Source: an uncultured Frankineae bacterium (GTDB lineage Bacteria; Actinomycetota; Actinomycetes; Mycobacteriales; SCTD01). From it: a stretch of DNA of 59,253 nucleotides. This document shows, piece by piece, positions 1 through 11,187 of the stretch; within the stretch, counting starts at the first letter, position 1, and the number at the start of each line of letters is the position of its first letter. A model generated the notes under the pieces. That model had not been told where the DNA came from. It did no database searches and worked only from the letters and a program-made list of their open reading frames with translations. The position numbers and the translations under genes are program-made. Location: contig CADCUB010000158.1 of the NCBI GenBank assembly GCA_902805775.1, positions 1 to 59,253 on the forward strand. Direction: 5' to 3'.

Positions 1-2025
1 GGCGGCGGCGGCGGCTTCGCCGGCCGTCCCGGTGGTGGCGGCGGCGGCTTCGGTGGCCGTCCGGGCGGTCGTCCCGGCGGCGCCGGCCGCGGCAGCGCCA
101 CGCCCGGTGCGTTCGGCCGGTCCTCCGGTCGTCCCGTGCGCGGCAAGAAGAGCAAGAAGCAGCGGCGTCAGGAGTTCGACAACCTCGCCGCGCCGACGAT
201 GGGCGGCGGTGTCGCCCGCGGCAACGGCGAGGTCGTGCGCCTGCCGCGCGGCGCGTCGCTCGCCGACTTCGCCGACCGCATCGGCGCCAACCCCGGCTCG
301 CTCGTGCAGGTGACCTTCACCGAGCTCGGCGAGATGGTGACGGCCACCCAGTCGTGCACCGACGAGACGCTGCAGCTGCTCGGCGCCCACCTCGGCTACG
401 ACGTGCAGATCGTCACGCCGGAGGAGGAGGACGCGGCGCTGCTCGACCGCTTCGACCTGTCCTTCGGCGCGGAGTACGGCGACGAGGCCCAGCTCGTCAC
501 CCGCCCGCCGGTCGTGACGATCATGGGCCACGTCGACCACGGCAAGACCCTGCTGCTCGACGCGATCCGCCAGACCGACGTCGTCAAGGGCGAGGCCGGC
601 GGCATCACGCAGCACATCGGCGCCTACCAGGTGCACCACCCCGTCGAGGGCGGCGTGCGCGAGGTGACGTTCGTCGACACCCCGGGCCACGAGGCGTTCA
701 CCGCCATGCGTGCCCGCGGTGCCAAGGTCACCGACATCGTCGTGCTGGTCGTCGCGGCCGACGACGGCGTCAAGCCGCAGACGATCGAGGCGCTCAACCA
801 CGCCCAGGCCGCCGAGGTCCCGATCGTGGTGGCGGTCAACAAGGTCGACAAGGAGGGCGCCGACCCGGCCAAGGTCCGCGGTCAGCTCACCGAGTACGGC
901 CTGGTGGCCGAGGAGTACGGCGGCCAGACGATGTTCGTCGACGTGTCGGCGAAGGCCCGCACCGGGCTGGACAGCCTGCTCGACGCCATCCTGCTGACGA
1001 CCGACGCCGAGCTCGAGCTGCTCGCCGACCCGACCGTCAACGCCCAGGGCGTGGCGATCGAGGCCCGGCTCGACAAGGGCCGCGGCGCGGTGGCGACCGT
1101 GCTCGTGCAGCGCGGCACCCTGCACGTCGGCGACTCGATCGTCGCCGGCGACGCGTTCGGCCGCGTGCGCGCCATGCTCAACGAGCGTGGCGAGAACGTC
1201 TCGGCGGCGACCCCCGGCCAGCCGGTCCAGGTGCTCGGCTTCACGAGCGTCCCCGGCGCCGGCGACAACTTCCTCGTCGTCGACGAGGACCGCGTCGCCC
1301 GGCAGATCGCCGAGCAGCGGGCAGCGCGCGAGCGCAACGCCGCTCTGGCGCAGAGCCGTGGCCGCCCGACGCTGGAGTCGCTGTTCGACCGCCTCAAGGA
1401 GGGGGAGAACACCCAGCTCAACCTCATCCTGAAGGGCGACGTGTCCGGCTCCGTCGAGGCGGTCGAGGACGCGCTGCTCAAGATCGAGGTCGACCCCGAG
1501 GTGTCGCTGCGGATCATCCACCGCGGTGTCGGTGCGATCACCGAGAACGACGTCACGCTCGCGTCCGCGTCCGACGCGGTGATCCTCGGCTTCAACGTGC
1601 GGGCCGAGGGCAACGCCCGCGACCTCGCCGAGCGCGAGCGGGTGGACGTCCGCTACTACTCGGTCATCTACGCCGCGATCGAGGACGTCGAGGCCGCGCT
1701 CAAGGGCATGCTCAAGCCCGAGTACGAGGAGGTCTCGCTCGGCACGGCCGAGGTCCGCGAGGTCTTCCGGGTGCCCAAGATCGGCAACATCGCCGGATCG
1801 CTGGTCCGCACGGGCCTGATCCGCCGCAACAGCCGGGCCCGTCTCCTGCGCGACGGCGCCGTCGTCAAGGGCGACCTGACCGTCGAGTCGCTGCGTCGCT
1901 TCAAGGACGACGCGACCGAGGTCCGCGAGGGCTACGAGTGCGGTATCGGCCTGGGTCGCTTCAACGACATCAAGACCGGCGACGTGATCGAGACCTGGGA
2001 GATGCGGGAGATCCCTCGGACGTAG
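1..2025 (+). CDS. infB: Translation initiation factor IF-2 (5' end missing)
   Basis: IF-2 is the GTPase that places initiator tRNA on the 30S subunit and promotes subunit joining in the cytoplasm. The frame is open from base 1, so the start lies upstream. About the first 45 visible residues are a Gly/Arg-rich linker typical of actinobacterial IF-2, followed by a basic stretch ([13 protein letters not shown]). The G domain then shows [10 protein letters not shown] (G1), [10 protein letters not shown] (G3) and [10 protein letters not shown] (G4), followed by beta-barrel domain II, domain III and the C-terminal barrel, ending at a TAG stop. The 674 visible residues cover all catalytic parts; only the variable N-terminus is lost. 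It heads the block continuing through DUF503 and rbfA. Identification is certain. Confidence 0.98.
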   Translation, partial: GGGGGFAGRPGGGGGGFGGRPGGRPGGAGRGSATPGAFGRSSGRPVRGKKSKKQRRQEFDNLAAPTMGGGVARGNGEVVRLPRGASLADFADRIGANPGSLVQVTFTELGEMVTATQSCTDETLQLLGAHLGYDVQIVTPEEEDAALLDRFDLSFGAEYGDEAQLVTRPPVVTIMGHVDHGKTLLLDAIRQTDVVKGEAGGITQHIGAYQVHHPVEGGVREVTFVDTPGHEAFTAMRARGAKVTDIVVLVVAADDGVKPQTIEALNHAQAAEVPIVVAVNKVDKEGADPAKVRGQLTEYGLVAEEYGGQTMFVDVSAKARTGLDSLLDAILLTTDAELELLADPTVNAQGVAIEARLDKGRGAVATVLVQRGTLHVGDSIVAGDAFGRVRAMLNERGENVSAATPGQPVQVLGFTSVPGAGDNFLVVDEDRVARQIAEQRAARERNAALAQSRGRPTLESLFDRLKEGENTQLNLILKGDVSGSVEAVEDALLKIEVDPEVSLRIIHRGVGAITENDVTLASASDAVILGFNVRAEGNARDLAERERVDVRYYSVIYAAIEDVEAALKGMLKPEYEEVSLGTAEVREVFRVPKIGNIAGSLVRTGLIRRNSRARLLRDGAVVKGDLTVESLRRFKDDATEVREGYECGIGLGRFNDIKTGDVIETWEMREIPRT

Positions 2026-2044
2026 TCCGCTCCTGACCGCCTCC

Positions 2045-2116
2045 GGACGGTGGAGACCCTCGGGGCCTGGCGCTCGTTCCTCGCGCCTCTACGGCCCTGA
2101 CGGGTCTCCACCGTCC
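2045..2116. repeat. Nested inverted repeat (72-nt hairpin) after infB
   Basis: A perfect 15-base outer repeat (GGACGGTGGAGACCC at 2045-2059, its reverse complement at 2102-2116) encloses two further complementary pairs: gggcc 2063-2067 with ggccc 2093-2097, and ggcgc 2069-2073 with gcgcc 2083-2087. Together they form one long stem with small bulges and a nine-base loop. It starts 20 bases after the infB stop. There is no T-run, so it may be a GC-type terminator, an RNA-processing site, or a copy of a dispersed extragenic palindrome. Confidence 0.7.
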
Positions 2117-2200
2117 TGCGGCTCGTCGCGCTGTCCCCGTCCGTGTCCCGTGACGGCGAGGGGCAGGCGTGTCCCCGATCGCTCGACCTCTGGAGGCGTG

Positions 2201-2509
2201 GTGTTCACGGGCGCTCTCGCGCTGGACCTGCTGCTGGGGGACGTGCACTCGCTGAAGGAGAAGCGCTCGGTCGTGCGGCCGATCGTGGCGGAGCTGCGCC
2301 GCAGGTTCGACGTCAGCGCCGCGGAGGCCGGTCACCTCGACCTGCACCGGCGGGCGCTGGTCGGGGTGGCCGTGGTCGCCGCGGACGCCGCCCACGTGCG
2401 TGACGTGCTCGCAGCGTGCGAGAGGCTCGTGGCCTCGCGTCCGGAGGTGGAGGTGCTGTCGGCCTCCACCCAGCTGTTCAGCTCCACCGATGACCCCGAG
2501 GAGTACTGA
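2201..2509 (+). CDS. DUF503 (YlxP-like) family protein
   Basis: Small protein of 102 residues from the DUF503 family, usually encoded between infB and rbfA in Gram-positive bacteria; YlxP is linked to ribosome maturation, but the biochemical function is not settled. The N-terminus MFTGALALDLLL and the motif SLKEKRSVVRPIVAELRRRF are the family signature. I chose GTG at 2201 because the family begins almost directly with this strand and GGAGG lies at 2192-2196; the frame is open further upstream (ATG-like start at 2150), but that extension has no family resemblance. The stop overlaps the rbfA ATG by one base, which implies translational coupling. Confidence 0.85.
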   Translation: MFTGALALDLLLGDVHSLKEKRSVVRPIVAELRRRFDVSAAEAGHLDLHRRALVGVAVVAADAAHVRDVLAACERLVASRPEVEVLSASTQLFSSTDDPEEY

Positions 2510-2961
2510 TGGTCGACGTCGCGCGGGCACGCAAGCTCGCGGTCCGCATCCGTGAAGTGGTGTCCATGACCCTGGAGACGCAGGTCAAGGACCCGCGGCT
2601 GGGCATGGTCACGATCACCGACGCCAAGGTGACCCCGGACCTGCGCGAGGCCACGCTCTACTACACCGTCTACGGCAGCGACGAGGAGCGGCACAGCAGC
2701 GCGCTGGCGCTCGAGTCGGCCAAGGGCGTGCTGCGCAGGACCGTCGGTCAGCAGACCGGGGTGCGCTACACCCCGTCCCTGCAGTTCATCGCCGACGTCG
2801 TCCCCGAGACGGCCGGGCGCATCGACGAGCTGCTGGCCCGGGCGCGCGCGGCCGACGCGCAGGTGCACGCCATCGCCGAGAGCGCCACTCCGGCGGGGGA
2901 GGCCGAGCCGTACCGCGCCGCCCGGACGACCGCCGACGGCACGGCTCTCGAGGACGAGTGA
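2509..2961 (+). CDS. rbfA: 30S ribosome-binding factor A
   Basis: RbfA is a KH-fold factor that binds 16S rRNA and assists late 30S maturation and cold adaptation. The 150-residue product has the typical N-terminus (RARKLAVRIREVVSMTLE) and the conserved segments VKDPRLGMVTITDAKVTPDL and TPSLQFIADVVPETAGRIDELL. A C-terminal tail of about 35 residues rich in Ala, Glu and Thr is variable in actinobacteria. The ATG overlaps the DUF503 stop by one base and the gene overlaps nrnA by four bases, so it is within a tightly coupled operon. Confidence 0.95.
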   Translation: MVDVARARKLAVRIREVVSMTLETQVKDPRLGMVTITDAKVTPDLREATLYYTVYGSDEERHSSALALESAKGVLRRTVGQQTGVRYTPSLQFIADVVPETAGRIDELLARARAADAQVHAIAESATPAGEAEPYRAARTTADGTALEDE

Positions 2962-3965
2962 GCAGCGGGCTGCAGGAGCGCGACGAGATCGTCCGCCTCC
3001 TGTCCGGTGCCCCGTCGGTGGCACTGGCCTGCCACGTCGGTCCCGACGGGGACGCCCTCGGCTCGATGCTCGGGCTCGGCAACGCGCTGCGCGAGCGGGG
3101 CACGCAGGTCGTGGCGTCCTGGGGCGGCGCGCCGTTCCGCGTGCCTGCGGCGTACGACTTCCTGCCCGGGCTCGACCTGCTCGTGCCCCCGGAGCAGTTC
3201 CCGGCGGCGCCCGAGGTGTTCGTCGCCCTCGACACCGCCAGTGCCGACCGGCTGGGCACGCTGGCCGACCGCGTGACGTCGGCCCAGTGCTGCGTGGTGG
3301 TCGACCACCACGCCAGCAACACCCGCTTCGGCGGGGTCAACCTGGTCGACGTCTCCGCCGCCGCCACCGCGGTGCTCGTCGCCGACCTGCTCGAGCGCAT
3401 GGGCGAGCCGCTCACCCAGGAGGTCGCCGCGCCGCTCTACACCGGCCTGGTCACCGACACCGGCTCCTTCAAGTACGTCGCGACGACGCCGTCGGTGCAC
3501 GAGCTGGCCGCGCGGCTGCTCGCCACCGGCATCCGGCACGACCTCATCACCCGCGCCATCTACGACAACGCGCCGTTCGGCTACGTGCAGCTGCTGGGCC
3601 GGGCCTGCGCCAACGCCCAGCTGGTGCCCGACGCCGTCGGTGGGCTGGGCCTGGTGTCGTGCGTCGTCGCCGCGGAGGACCTCGCGCGCAGCGGCCTCGG
3701 CCTGGCCGACGTCGAGGGCGTGATCGACGTCCTGCGGGTCGCCCAGGAGGCCGAGATCGCCGTCGTCCTCAAGGGCGACCCGCTGGAGGGCGGGTTCAAG
3801 GTGTCGACCCGCTCCAAGGGGGCGGTGGACGTCGGCGCCGTCTGCACGGCGCTGGGCGGCGGCGGCCACCGCTTCGCGGCGGGCTTCACGTCCCACGAGG
3901 ACGGTGAGGGCACGCTCGCCCGGCTGCGCGCGGAGCTCGACGCCGCCCCCCACCTGCCGGTGTGA
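2958..3965 (+). CDS. nrnA: DHH-family bifunctional oligoribonuclease / PAP phosphatase
   Basis: Cytoplasmic phosphoesterase that degrades short oligoribonucleotides and can dephosphorylate 3'-phosphoadenosine 5'-phosphate. The 335-residue protein has the DHH-domain metal motifs HVGPDGDALGS near residue 26, VALDTAS, and VVVDHHASN near residue 115, then a DHHA1 domain with GGGGHRFAAGF near the C-terminus. The GTG start overlaps the rbfA stop in a GTGA motif, and the gene is followed by truB with another four-base overlap. The placement between rbfA and truB is the standard one for this family in actinobacteria. Confidence 0.93.
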   Translation: MSSGLQERDEIVRLLSGAPSVALACHVGPDGDALGSMLGLGNALRERGTQVVASWGGAPFRVPAAYDFLPGLDLLVPPEQFPAAPEVFVALDTASADRLGTLADRVTSAQCCVVVDHHASNTRFGGVNLVDVSAAATAVLVADLLERMGEPLTQEVAAPLYTGLVTDTGSFKYVATTPSVHELAARLLATGIRHDLITRAIYDNAPFGYVQLLGRACANAQLVPDAVGGLGLVSCVVAAEDLARSGLGLADVEGVIDVLRVAQEAEIAVVLKGDPLEGGFKVSTRSKGAVDVGAVCTALGGGGHRFAAGFTSHEDGEGTLARLRAELDAAPHLPV

Positions 3966-4825
3966 CCGCACCGGACGGGCTGCTCGTCGTCGACAAGCCG
4001 GCCGGCTGGACCTCGCACGACGTCGTCGGCCGCTGCCGGCGCCTCGCCGGCACGCGCAAGGTCGGCCACGCCGGCACCCTCGACCCGATGGCGACCGGTG
4101 TGCTCGTGCTGGGGGTCGGCCGGGCGACGCGGCTGCTCGGCCACCTCGCCCTGACCGACAAGACCTACGAGGCGACGGTCCGCCTGGGGGCCACCACCGT
4201 CACCGACGACGCCGAGGGCGAGCTCGTCGAGCAGCGCGACACGAGCGGCGTGACCGACGGGGCGATCGCCGCAGCCATGACCGGGCTCACCGGCGCGCTG
4301 GAGCAGGTGCCGTCCGCGGTGTCGGCGGTCAAGGTCGACGGCGTGCGGTCGTACGCCCGCGTCCGCGCCGGTGAGTCCGTCGAGCTGGCCGCCCGTCCGG
4401 TGGTCGTCTCGCGCTTCGCGCTGCTCGCCCGCCGCGGCGACGAGCTCGACGTCGCGGTCGACTGCACGTCCGGCACCTACGTGCGGGCGCTGGCCCGCGA
4501 CCTCGGTGCCGCCCTCGGGGTGGGCGGGCACCTCACCGCCCTGCGCCGCACCCGGGTCGGCCCGTTCGACCTGTCCCGGGCCCGCACCCTGGAGCAGCAC
4601 GCCGAGCAGCTGGCCCTGGTGCCCCTCGACGCGGCCGTGGCGGCGGCGTTCCCCCGCCGCGAGCTCGACGCCGACGAGGCGGTCGCGCTGTCGTACGGCA
4701 AGCGGCTGGCCGTCACCGGCAGTCCGGGCGTGGTCGGTGCCTTCGCCCCGGACGGCCGGTGCGTCGCCCTCGTCGAGGACCGCGACGCCGCGGCCCGCCC
4801 GGTCGTGGTCTTCGCGCCCGCCTGA
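3962..4825 (+). CDS. truB: tRNA pseudouridine(55) synthase
   Basis: TruB isomerises U55 in the T-loop of tRNAs. The 287-residue protein starts with the motif GLLVVDKPAGWTSHD and contains GHAGTLDPMATGVL with catalytic Asp41, followed by TDKTYEATVRLG and VDCTSGTYVRALARDLG. A C-terminal PUA-like region (about residues 220-287) is present. The GTG start overlaps the nrnA stop by four bases. The coupled rbfA-nrnA-truB run ends here: a hairpin follows before ribF. Confidence 0.96.
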   Translation: MTAPDGLLVVDKPAGWTSHDVVGRCRRLAGTRKVGHAGTLDPMATGVLVLGVGRATRLLGHLALTDKTYEATVRLGATTVTDDAEGELVEQRDTSGVTDGAIAAAMTGLTGALEQVPSAVSAVKVDGVRSYARVRAGESVELAARPVVVSRFALLARRGDELDVAVDCTSGTYVRALARDLGAALGVGGHLTALRRTRVGPFDLSRARTLEQHAEQLALVPLDAAVAAAFPRRELDADEAVALSYGKRLAVTGSPGVVGAFAPDGRCVALVEDRDAAARPVVVFAPA

Positions 4826-4832
4826 GCCACGG

Positions 4833-4869
4833 CGACGGGCTGAGAGCGCCGGCCTGATCACGCCCGTCG
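4833..4869 (+). terminator. Hairpin between truB and ribF
   Basis: CGACGGGC at 4833-4840 pairs perfectly with GCCCGTCG at 4862-4869 across a 21-base loop, starting eight bases after the truB stop. There is no T-tract. The position fits a terminator or attenuator for the upstream operon. A possible -10 (CAGGGT, 4881-4886) lies six bases before the ribF GTG. Confidence 0.45.
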
Positions 4870-4892
4870 TCCTCGCGTGGCAGGGTGGGTGC

Positions 4893-5840
4893 GTGCAGCG
4901 CTGGCGGGGGGTGGAGGCGACGCCGTCCGGGTGGGGACGGTGCGTGGTGACGATCGGGGTGTTCGACGGGGTCCACCGCGGCCACCAGCAGATCATCGGC
5001 CGGGCGGTCGAGCGGGCGCGCCAGCTCGGGGTGCCCAGCGTCGTCGTGACCTTCGACCCGCATCCCATCGAGGTGCTGCGCCCCGGCTCGCACCCGCCGA
5101 TGCTCACCGGACCGCGGCTCAAGGCCCAGCTGCTGGAGGCGCTGGGCGTCGACGTCATGTGCGTGCTGCCGTTCACCCACGCGTTCAGCCAGCTGGGCGC
5201 CGCCGACTTCGTGCACGCCGTGCTCGTCGAGCGGCTCCACGTCAGCGTCGTGGTCGTGGGGGAGAACTTCCGCTACGGGCACCGGGGCAGCGGGGACGTC
5301 GGCTCGCTGGCCGTCGACGGCCGCCGCTTCGGCTTCACGGTCGAGCCGGCTCCGCTGCAGGGCAGCGACGACACGACCTGGTCGTCCACGTACGTCCGCT
5401 CGTGCGTGGCCGCGGGCGACGTGGCCGGCGCTGCCGCGGCACTCGGGCGCGACCACCGCATCGACGGCGTCGTCGTGCGCGGCGACCAGCGCGGGCGCCT
5501 CATCGGCTATCCCACGGCGAACCTCGAGCCGCTGCCCTGGAGCGCCGTGCCCGCCGACGGCATCTACGCCGGACGCCTGGTGCGCTCGAGCGGCGCGCTG
5601 CTGCCCGCCGCCACGAGCATCGGCACCAACCCGACCTTCGCCGGGACCGAGCGGCGGGTGGAGGCCTTCGTCCTCGACGCCCCCGCCGGGCTGGACCTCT
5701 ACGGCGAGCACGTCGGGCTCACCTTCACGGCCCGCCTGCGCGACACCCTGCGCTTCGACGGCGTGGAGCCGCTCGTCGCGCAGATGGACCGCGACGTCGC
5801 CCGCGCCCGCGAGCTGCTCGGGAGCGACCCGGACGGGTGA
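4893..5840 (+). CDS. ribF: Bifunctional riboflavin kinase / FAD synthetase
   Basis: RibF phosphorylates riboflavin to FMN and adenylylates FMN to FAD. The product from GTG 4893 is 315 residues, the normal family length. The N-terminal nucleotidyltransferase domain shows TIGVFDGVHRGHQQII and VVTFDPHP; the C-terminal kinase domain shows GRLIGYPTANLEP, DGIYAG and the Thr-Asn segment SIGTNPTF. The frame stays open well upstream, but only sequence from 4893 resembles the family. A -10-like CAGGGT six bases before the GTG suggests a leaderless transcript separate from truB; this is inferred. Confidence 0.95.
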   Translation: MQRWRGVEATPSGWGRCVVTIGVFDGVHRGHQQIIGRAVERARQLGVPSVVVTFDPHPIEVLRPGSHPPMLTGPRLKAQLLEALGVDVMCVLPFTHAFSQLGAADFVHAVLVERLHVSVVVVGENFRYGHRGSGDVGSLAVDGRRFGFTVEPAPLQGSDDTTWSSTYVRSCVAAGDVAGAAAALGRDHRIDGVVVRGDQRGRLIGYPTANLEPLPWSAVPADGIYAGRLVRSSGALLPAATSIGTNPTFAGTERRVEAFVLDAPAGLDLYGEHVGLTFTARLRDTLRFDGVEPLVAQMDRDVARARELLGSDPDG

Positions 5841-5846
5841 CGCGCC

Positions 5847-5895
5847 GCCGGACGCAACGGGCCGATCAGGGCAGGAGCGGACGAACGCGTCCGGC
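5847..5895 (+). terminator. Inverted repeat between ribF and the receiver-domain gene
   Basis: GCCGGACGC at 5847-5855 and its exact reverse complement at 5887-5895 bracket a 31-base loop. It begins six bases after the ribF stop and ends 15 bases before the next start. It could terminate or attenuate readthrough from ribF. Confidence 0.4.
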
Positions 5896-5910
5896 ACCCC
5901 TGGAGGTCCT

Positions 5911-6312
5911 GTGGCGAGCATCCTCGTCGTCGACGACGACGCCTGCGTGCGGGCGCTGCTGCGCGGGCTGCTCGAGGCCGAGGGGCACGAGGTGCGCACG
6001 GTCGACGACGGCTTCGCGGCGCTGCGCGCCGTCCCGGCCCAGCGGCCGGACTGCGTCCTGCTCGACGTGCGCATGCCGGGCATGGACGGCCACGAGGTGC
6101 TGGCCCGGCTGCGGGCCCTCGACGGTGGGGCACGCCTGCCGGTGGTGATGCTGACCGCGGCGGACGACGACGCCACCGCCTGGCGCGCGTGGGAGGGCGG
6201 CGTCGACCGCCTGCTGCCCAAGCCGGTCGACGCCGAGGTGCTGCTGCGCCAGCTGCGGCACGTGCAGGCGGCCGCCGCTCGGGCGCACGGCGGCCGGCGG
6301 CGCCGCTGCTAG
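5911..6312 (+). CDS. Stand-alone response-regulator receiver domain protein
   Basis: A 133-residue single-domain receiver protein of the CheY/Spo0F type. All phosphoacceptor-site residues are visible: acidic Asp8 and Asp9 (VVDDDA), phosphoacceptor Asp52 ([11 protein letters not shown]), Thr82 (VMLTAA) and Lys104 (LLPKPVD). After residue 115 only a basic Arg/His-rich tail follows, with no DNA-binding output domain. The GTG start is preceded by GGAGG about seven bases upstream. It lies between ribF and rpsO, which are normally neighbours, with no histidine kinase nearby. The output partner is unknown. Confidence 0.9.
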   Translation: MASILVVDDDACVRALLRGLLEAEGHEVRTVDDGFAALRAVPAQRPDCVLLDVRMPGMDGHEVLARLRALDGGARLPVVMLTAADDDATAWRAWEGGVDRLLPKPVDAEVLLRQLRHVQAAAARAHGGRRRRC

Positions 6313-6339
6313 TCTGGACGCACGCCGGCGCGTCCGGCG
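6310..6339 (+). promoter_or_regulatory. Candidate rpsO promoter -10 and leader hairpin
   Basis: TAGTCT at 6310-6315, overlapping the stop of the receiver gene, resembles an actinobacterial -10 element. Transcription starting near 6322 would give a leader of about 80 bases containing a small hairpin (CGCCGG 6323-6328 with CCGGCG 6334-6339). In other bacteria S15 represses its own mRNA through leader structure; whether this one does so is inference. Confidence 0.4.
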
Positions 6340-6400
6340 GTGTGTCCGTCTGCTCGGGTGTCGAAGACCCTGGGCGCACACCTGCGTACCGGAGGACCCT

Positions 6401-6670
6401 GTGGCACTCACCACGGAGCAGAAGAAGTCGATCATGGGCGAGTACGCCACGGTCGAGGGTGACACCGGATCGCCGGAGGTCCAGGTCGCGATGCTGAGCA
6501 AGCGCATCTCCGACCTCACCGAGCACCTCAAGCAGCACAAGCACGACCACCACACGCGGCGCGGGCTGCTGGCCCTGGTCGGCCGTCGCCGCCGCCTGCT
6601 CAAGTACCTCGAGAAGACCGACATCGCGCGCTACCGGGCGCTGATCGAGCGCCTGGGTCTGCGCCGCTAG
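6401..6670 (+). CDS. rpsO: 30S ribosomal protein S15
   Basis: S15 is a primary 16S rRNA-binding protein of the 30S platform. The 89-residue product matches the family length and shows [37 protein letters not shown] and the C-terminal [16 protein letters not shown] at 6401 follows a GGAGG ribosome-binding site. pnp lies 209 bases downstream, the common rpsO-pnp order, with strong hairpins between the two genes. Confidence 0.98.
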   Translation: MALTTEQKKSIMGEYATVEGDTGSPEVQVAMLSKRISDLTEHLKQHKHDHHTRRGLLALVGRRRRLLKYLEKTDIARYRALIERLGLRR

Positions 6671-6680
6671 ACCGCACGTC

Positions 6681-6710
6681 AGGGGAGTGCCCGCAACCGG
6701 GTGCTCCCCT
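6681..6710 (+). terminator. Hairpin downstream of rpsO
   Basis: AGGGGAGTGCCCG (6681-6693) can pair with CGGGTGCTCCCCT (6698-6710) over a four-base CAAC loop, giving 13 pairs of which two are G-U. It starts ten bases after the rpsO stop. It looks like a GC-rich terminator or an rpsO/pnp processing stem; a weak T pair but no T-run follows. Confidence 0.65.
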
Positions 6711-6719
6711 TGCACGTTC

Positions 6720-6774
6720 CGTCGCAGGACGACCCGTCCTGCGACGACCACGAGCCGGCGCCCCGTCGAGGGGC
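6720..6774 (+). promoter_or_regulatory. pnp leader hairpins
   Basis: CGTCGCAGGACG (6720-6731) and CGTCCTGCGACG (6735-6746) form a perfect 12-base-pair stem with a three-base loop. A second stem, GCCCC 6760-6764 with GGGGC 6770-6774, follows. They lie in the long untranslated stretch before pnp. In Escherichia coli, RNase III and PNPase act on a pnp leader stem to autoregulate the gene; a similar role here is inference. Confidence 0.55.
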
Positions 6775-6879
6775 ACGGTCCTCGGGAGTGGTCGCCGGAG
6801 TGCCTCGGGCGCCGGCCGCCTCCACTGAGCACCGCGTCCCCTGCCGGGGCCCGGCGCGCAGTGAAGAGGAGAGGCCTGG

Positions 6880-9105
6880 ATGGCCGATCAGGACAGCAAC
6901 GAGAGCAACATCTACGGCAGCCAGTTCGCCGACGCCGTGATCGACAACGGCAGCGCAGGTCCGTCCCGCACGATCCGCTTCGAGACCGGACGGCTGGCCC
7001 AGCAGGCGGCCGGCTCGGTCGCGATCTACCTCGGCGACACGATGGTGCTGTCGGCCGCGACGGCGTCCAAGCGCCCCAAGGACAACCTCGACTTCTTCCC
7101 GCTGACGGTCGACGTCGAGGAGCGGATGTACGCCGTGGGCCGCATCCCCGGCTCGTTCTTCCGCCGTGAGGGCCGGCCGTCCGAGGACGCGATCCTCACC
7201 TGCCGGCTCACCGACCGCCCGCTGCGCCCGAGCTTCAAGAAGGGCCTGCGCAACGAGGTCCAGATCGTCTCGACGGTCCTGTCGCTCGACCCGACCCACC
7301 TGTACGACGTGCTCGCCATCAACAGCGCCGCCTGCTCGGTGCTGCTGTCCGGCCTGCCGTTCACCGGCCCGGTCGGCGCGACCCGCGTCGCCTGCGTGGC
7401 CGGGCAGTGGATCGCCTTCCCGACCACCGAGGAGCTCGAGGGCGCGACCTTCGACATGGTGGTGGCCGGCCGCATGCTGGACGACGGCGACGTCGCGATC
7501 ATGATGGTCGAGGCCGAGGCCACCCGCGAGGCCGTCGAGGTCATCGCCGGCGGCGGTCGGATGCCGACCGAGGACGTCGTGGCCGAGGGCCTGGAGGCCG
7601 CCAAGCCCGCCATCGCGGCGGTCTGCAAGGCGCAGCTCGAGCTTCAGGCCAAGTCGCCCAAGGAGCCGCTCGACTTCCCCGTCTTCCTCGACTACGAGGA
7701 CGACGTGCTCGCGGCCGTGACGGAGTCCGGCGAGGCCGACCTCACCGCTGCGATGAGCATCGCCGGCAAGCAGGAGCGCGAGGCCGCGACCGACGCGGCC
7801 AAGGCCTCGGTGCTCGCGGCGCTCGCCGACCGCTTCGAGGGTCGCGAGAAGGAGGTCGGTGCGGCCTTCCGCAGCCTGACCAAGACCGTCGTGCGCCGCC
7901 GGATCGTGACGGACAAGGTCCGCATCGACGGCCGCGGCCTCGAGGACATCCGCCAGCTCTCGGCCGAGGTCGAGGTGCTGCCGCGGGTGCACGGCTCGGC
8001 GCTGTTCGAGCGCGGGGAGACCCAGATCCTGGGCGTCACCACCCTGAACATGCTGCGCATGGAGCAGATGGTCGACACGCTCAACCCCGAGAACCGCAAG
8101 CGCTACATGCACCACTACAACTTCCCGCCGTACTCCACCGGCGAGACCGGCCGCGTCGGTTCCCCGAAGCGCCGCGAGATCGGCCACGGCGCGCTCGCCG
8201 AGCGCGCCCTGCTGCCGGTGCTGCCCAGCCGCGAGGACTTCCCGTACGCCATCCGGCAGGTCTCCGAGGCCCTGGGCTCGAACGGCTCGACGTCGATGGG
8301 CTCGGTGTGCGCGAGCACGATGTCGCTGCTCAACGCCGGCGTGCCGCTCAAGGCGCCGGTCGCCGGCATCGCCATGGGCCTGGTGTTCGAGGGCGGCGAG
8401 TACGCCACGCTGACCGACATCCTCGGAGCAGAGGACGCCTTCGGCGACATGGACTTCAAGGTCGCCGGCACCAAGCAGTTCGTCACGGCGCTGCAGCTCG
8501 ACACCAAGCTCGACGGCATCCCGAGCCAGGTCCTGGCGAACGCGCTGCAGCAGGCCCGTACGGCCCGCCTGGCCATCCTCGAGGTCATGGGCGAGGCCAT
8601 CGACGAGCCCGACGAGATGGCCCCGACGGCGCCGCGCGTGCTGTCGGTGAAGATCCCCGTCGACAAGATCGGTGAGGTCATCGGCCCGAAGGGCAAGATG
8701 ATCAACCAGATCCAGGCCGACACCGGTGCGGACATCACCGTCGAGGACGACGGGACGATCTACATCGGCGCGGCCGACGGCCCCTCCGCGGAGGCGGCCC
8801 TGGCGACCGTCAACATGATCGCCAACCCGACCATGCCGAAGGTCGGGGAGCGCTTCCTGGGCACGGTCGTCAAGACCGCCGCCTTCGGCGCGTTCGTGAG
8901 CCTGCTGCCCGGCAAGGACGGCCTGGTGCACATCAGCAAGCTCGGCAACGGCAAGCGCATCGGCAAGGTCGAGGACGTCGTCAACGTCGGCGACAAGCTG
9001 CAGGTCGAGATCACCGAGATCGACCAGCGCGGCAAGATCAGCCTGACGCCGGTGCAGCAGGACGCGCCGGCCGCCGAGCCGGTCGCGGCCGAGCAGCAGA
9101 GCTAG
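6880..9105 (+). CDS. pnp: Polyribonucleotide nucleotidyltransferase (PNPase)
   Basis: PNPase is a trimeric 3'-5' phosphorolytic exoribonuclease and polymerase; actinobacterial members also relate to the older name guanosine pentaphosphate synthetase. The 741-residue protein has two RNase PH domains (first about 30-240, second about 345-580, with [14 protein letters not shown] and [13 protein letters not shown]), a KH domain ([16 protein letters not shown], about 600-660) and an S1 domain ([20 protein letters not shown], about 670-735). ATG 6880 is preceded by a GA-rich ribosome-binding site. Length and all domains are normal. Confidence 0.98.
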   Translation: MADQDSNESNIYGSQFADAVIDNGSAGPSRTIRFETGRLAQQAAGSVAIYLGDTMVLSAATASKRPKDNLDFFPLTVDVEERMYAVGRIPGSFFRREGRPSEDAILTCRLTDRPLRPSFKKGLRNEVQIVSTVLSLDPTHLYDVLAINSAACSVLLSGLPFTGPVGATRVACVAGQWIAFPTTEELEGATFDMVVAGRMLDDGDVAIMMVEAEATREAVEVIAGGGRMPTEDVVAEGLEAAKPAIAAVCKAQLELQAKSPKEPLDFPVFLDYEDDVLAAVTESGEADLTAAMSIAGKQEREAATDAAKASVLAALADRFEGREKEVGAAFRSLTKTVVRRRIVTDKVRIDGRGLEDIRQLSAEVEVLPRVHGSALFERGETQILGVTTLNMLRMEQMVDTLNPENRKRYMHHYNFPPYSTGETGRVGSPKRREIGHGALAERALLPVLPSREDFPYAIRQVSEALGSNGSTSMGSVCASTMSLLNAGVPLKAPVAGIAMGLVFEGGEYATLTDILGAEDAFGDMDFKVAGTKQFVTALQLDTKLDGIPSQVLANALQQARTARLAILEVMGEAIDEPDEMAPTAPRVLSVKIPVDKIGEVIGPKGKMINQIQADTGADITVEDDGTIYIGAADGPSAEAALATVNMIANPTMPKVGERFLGTVVKTAAFGAFVSLLPGKDGLVHISKLGNGKRIGKVEDVVNVGDKLQVEITEIDQRGKISLTPVQQDAPAAEPVAAEQQS

Positions 9106-9121
9106 GCCGGACAGCACCTCC

Positions 9122-11157
<2,036 letters not shown>

Positions 11158-11187
11158 GCGGGCGGAGTCGATCCCCTGGCCGGCAAG

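Noticed and set aside
1-135. GGC-rich start of the window as a tandem repeat
   Set aside because: It encodes the Gly/Arg-rich linker typical of actinobacterial IF-2 and is ordinary coding sequence.
2150-2200. Longer N-terminus for the DUF503 protein
   Set aside because: The added residues do not resemble the family, and GGAGG at 2192-2196 supports the GTG at 2201.
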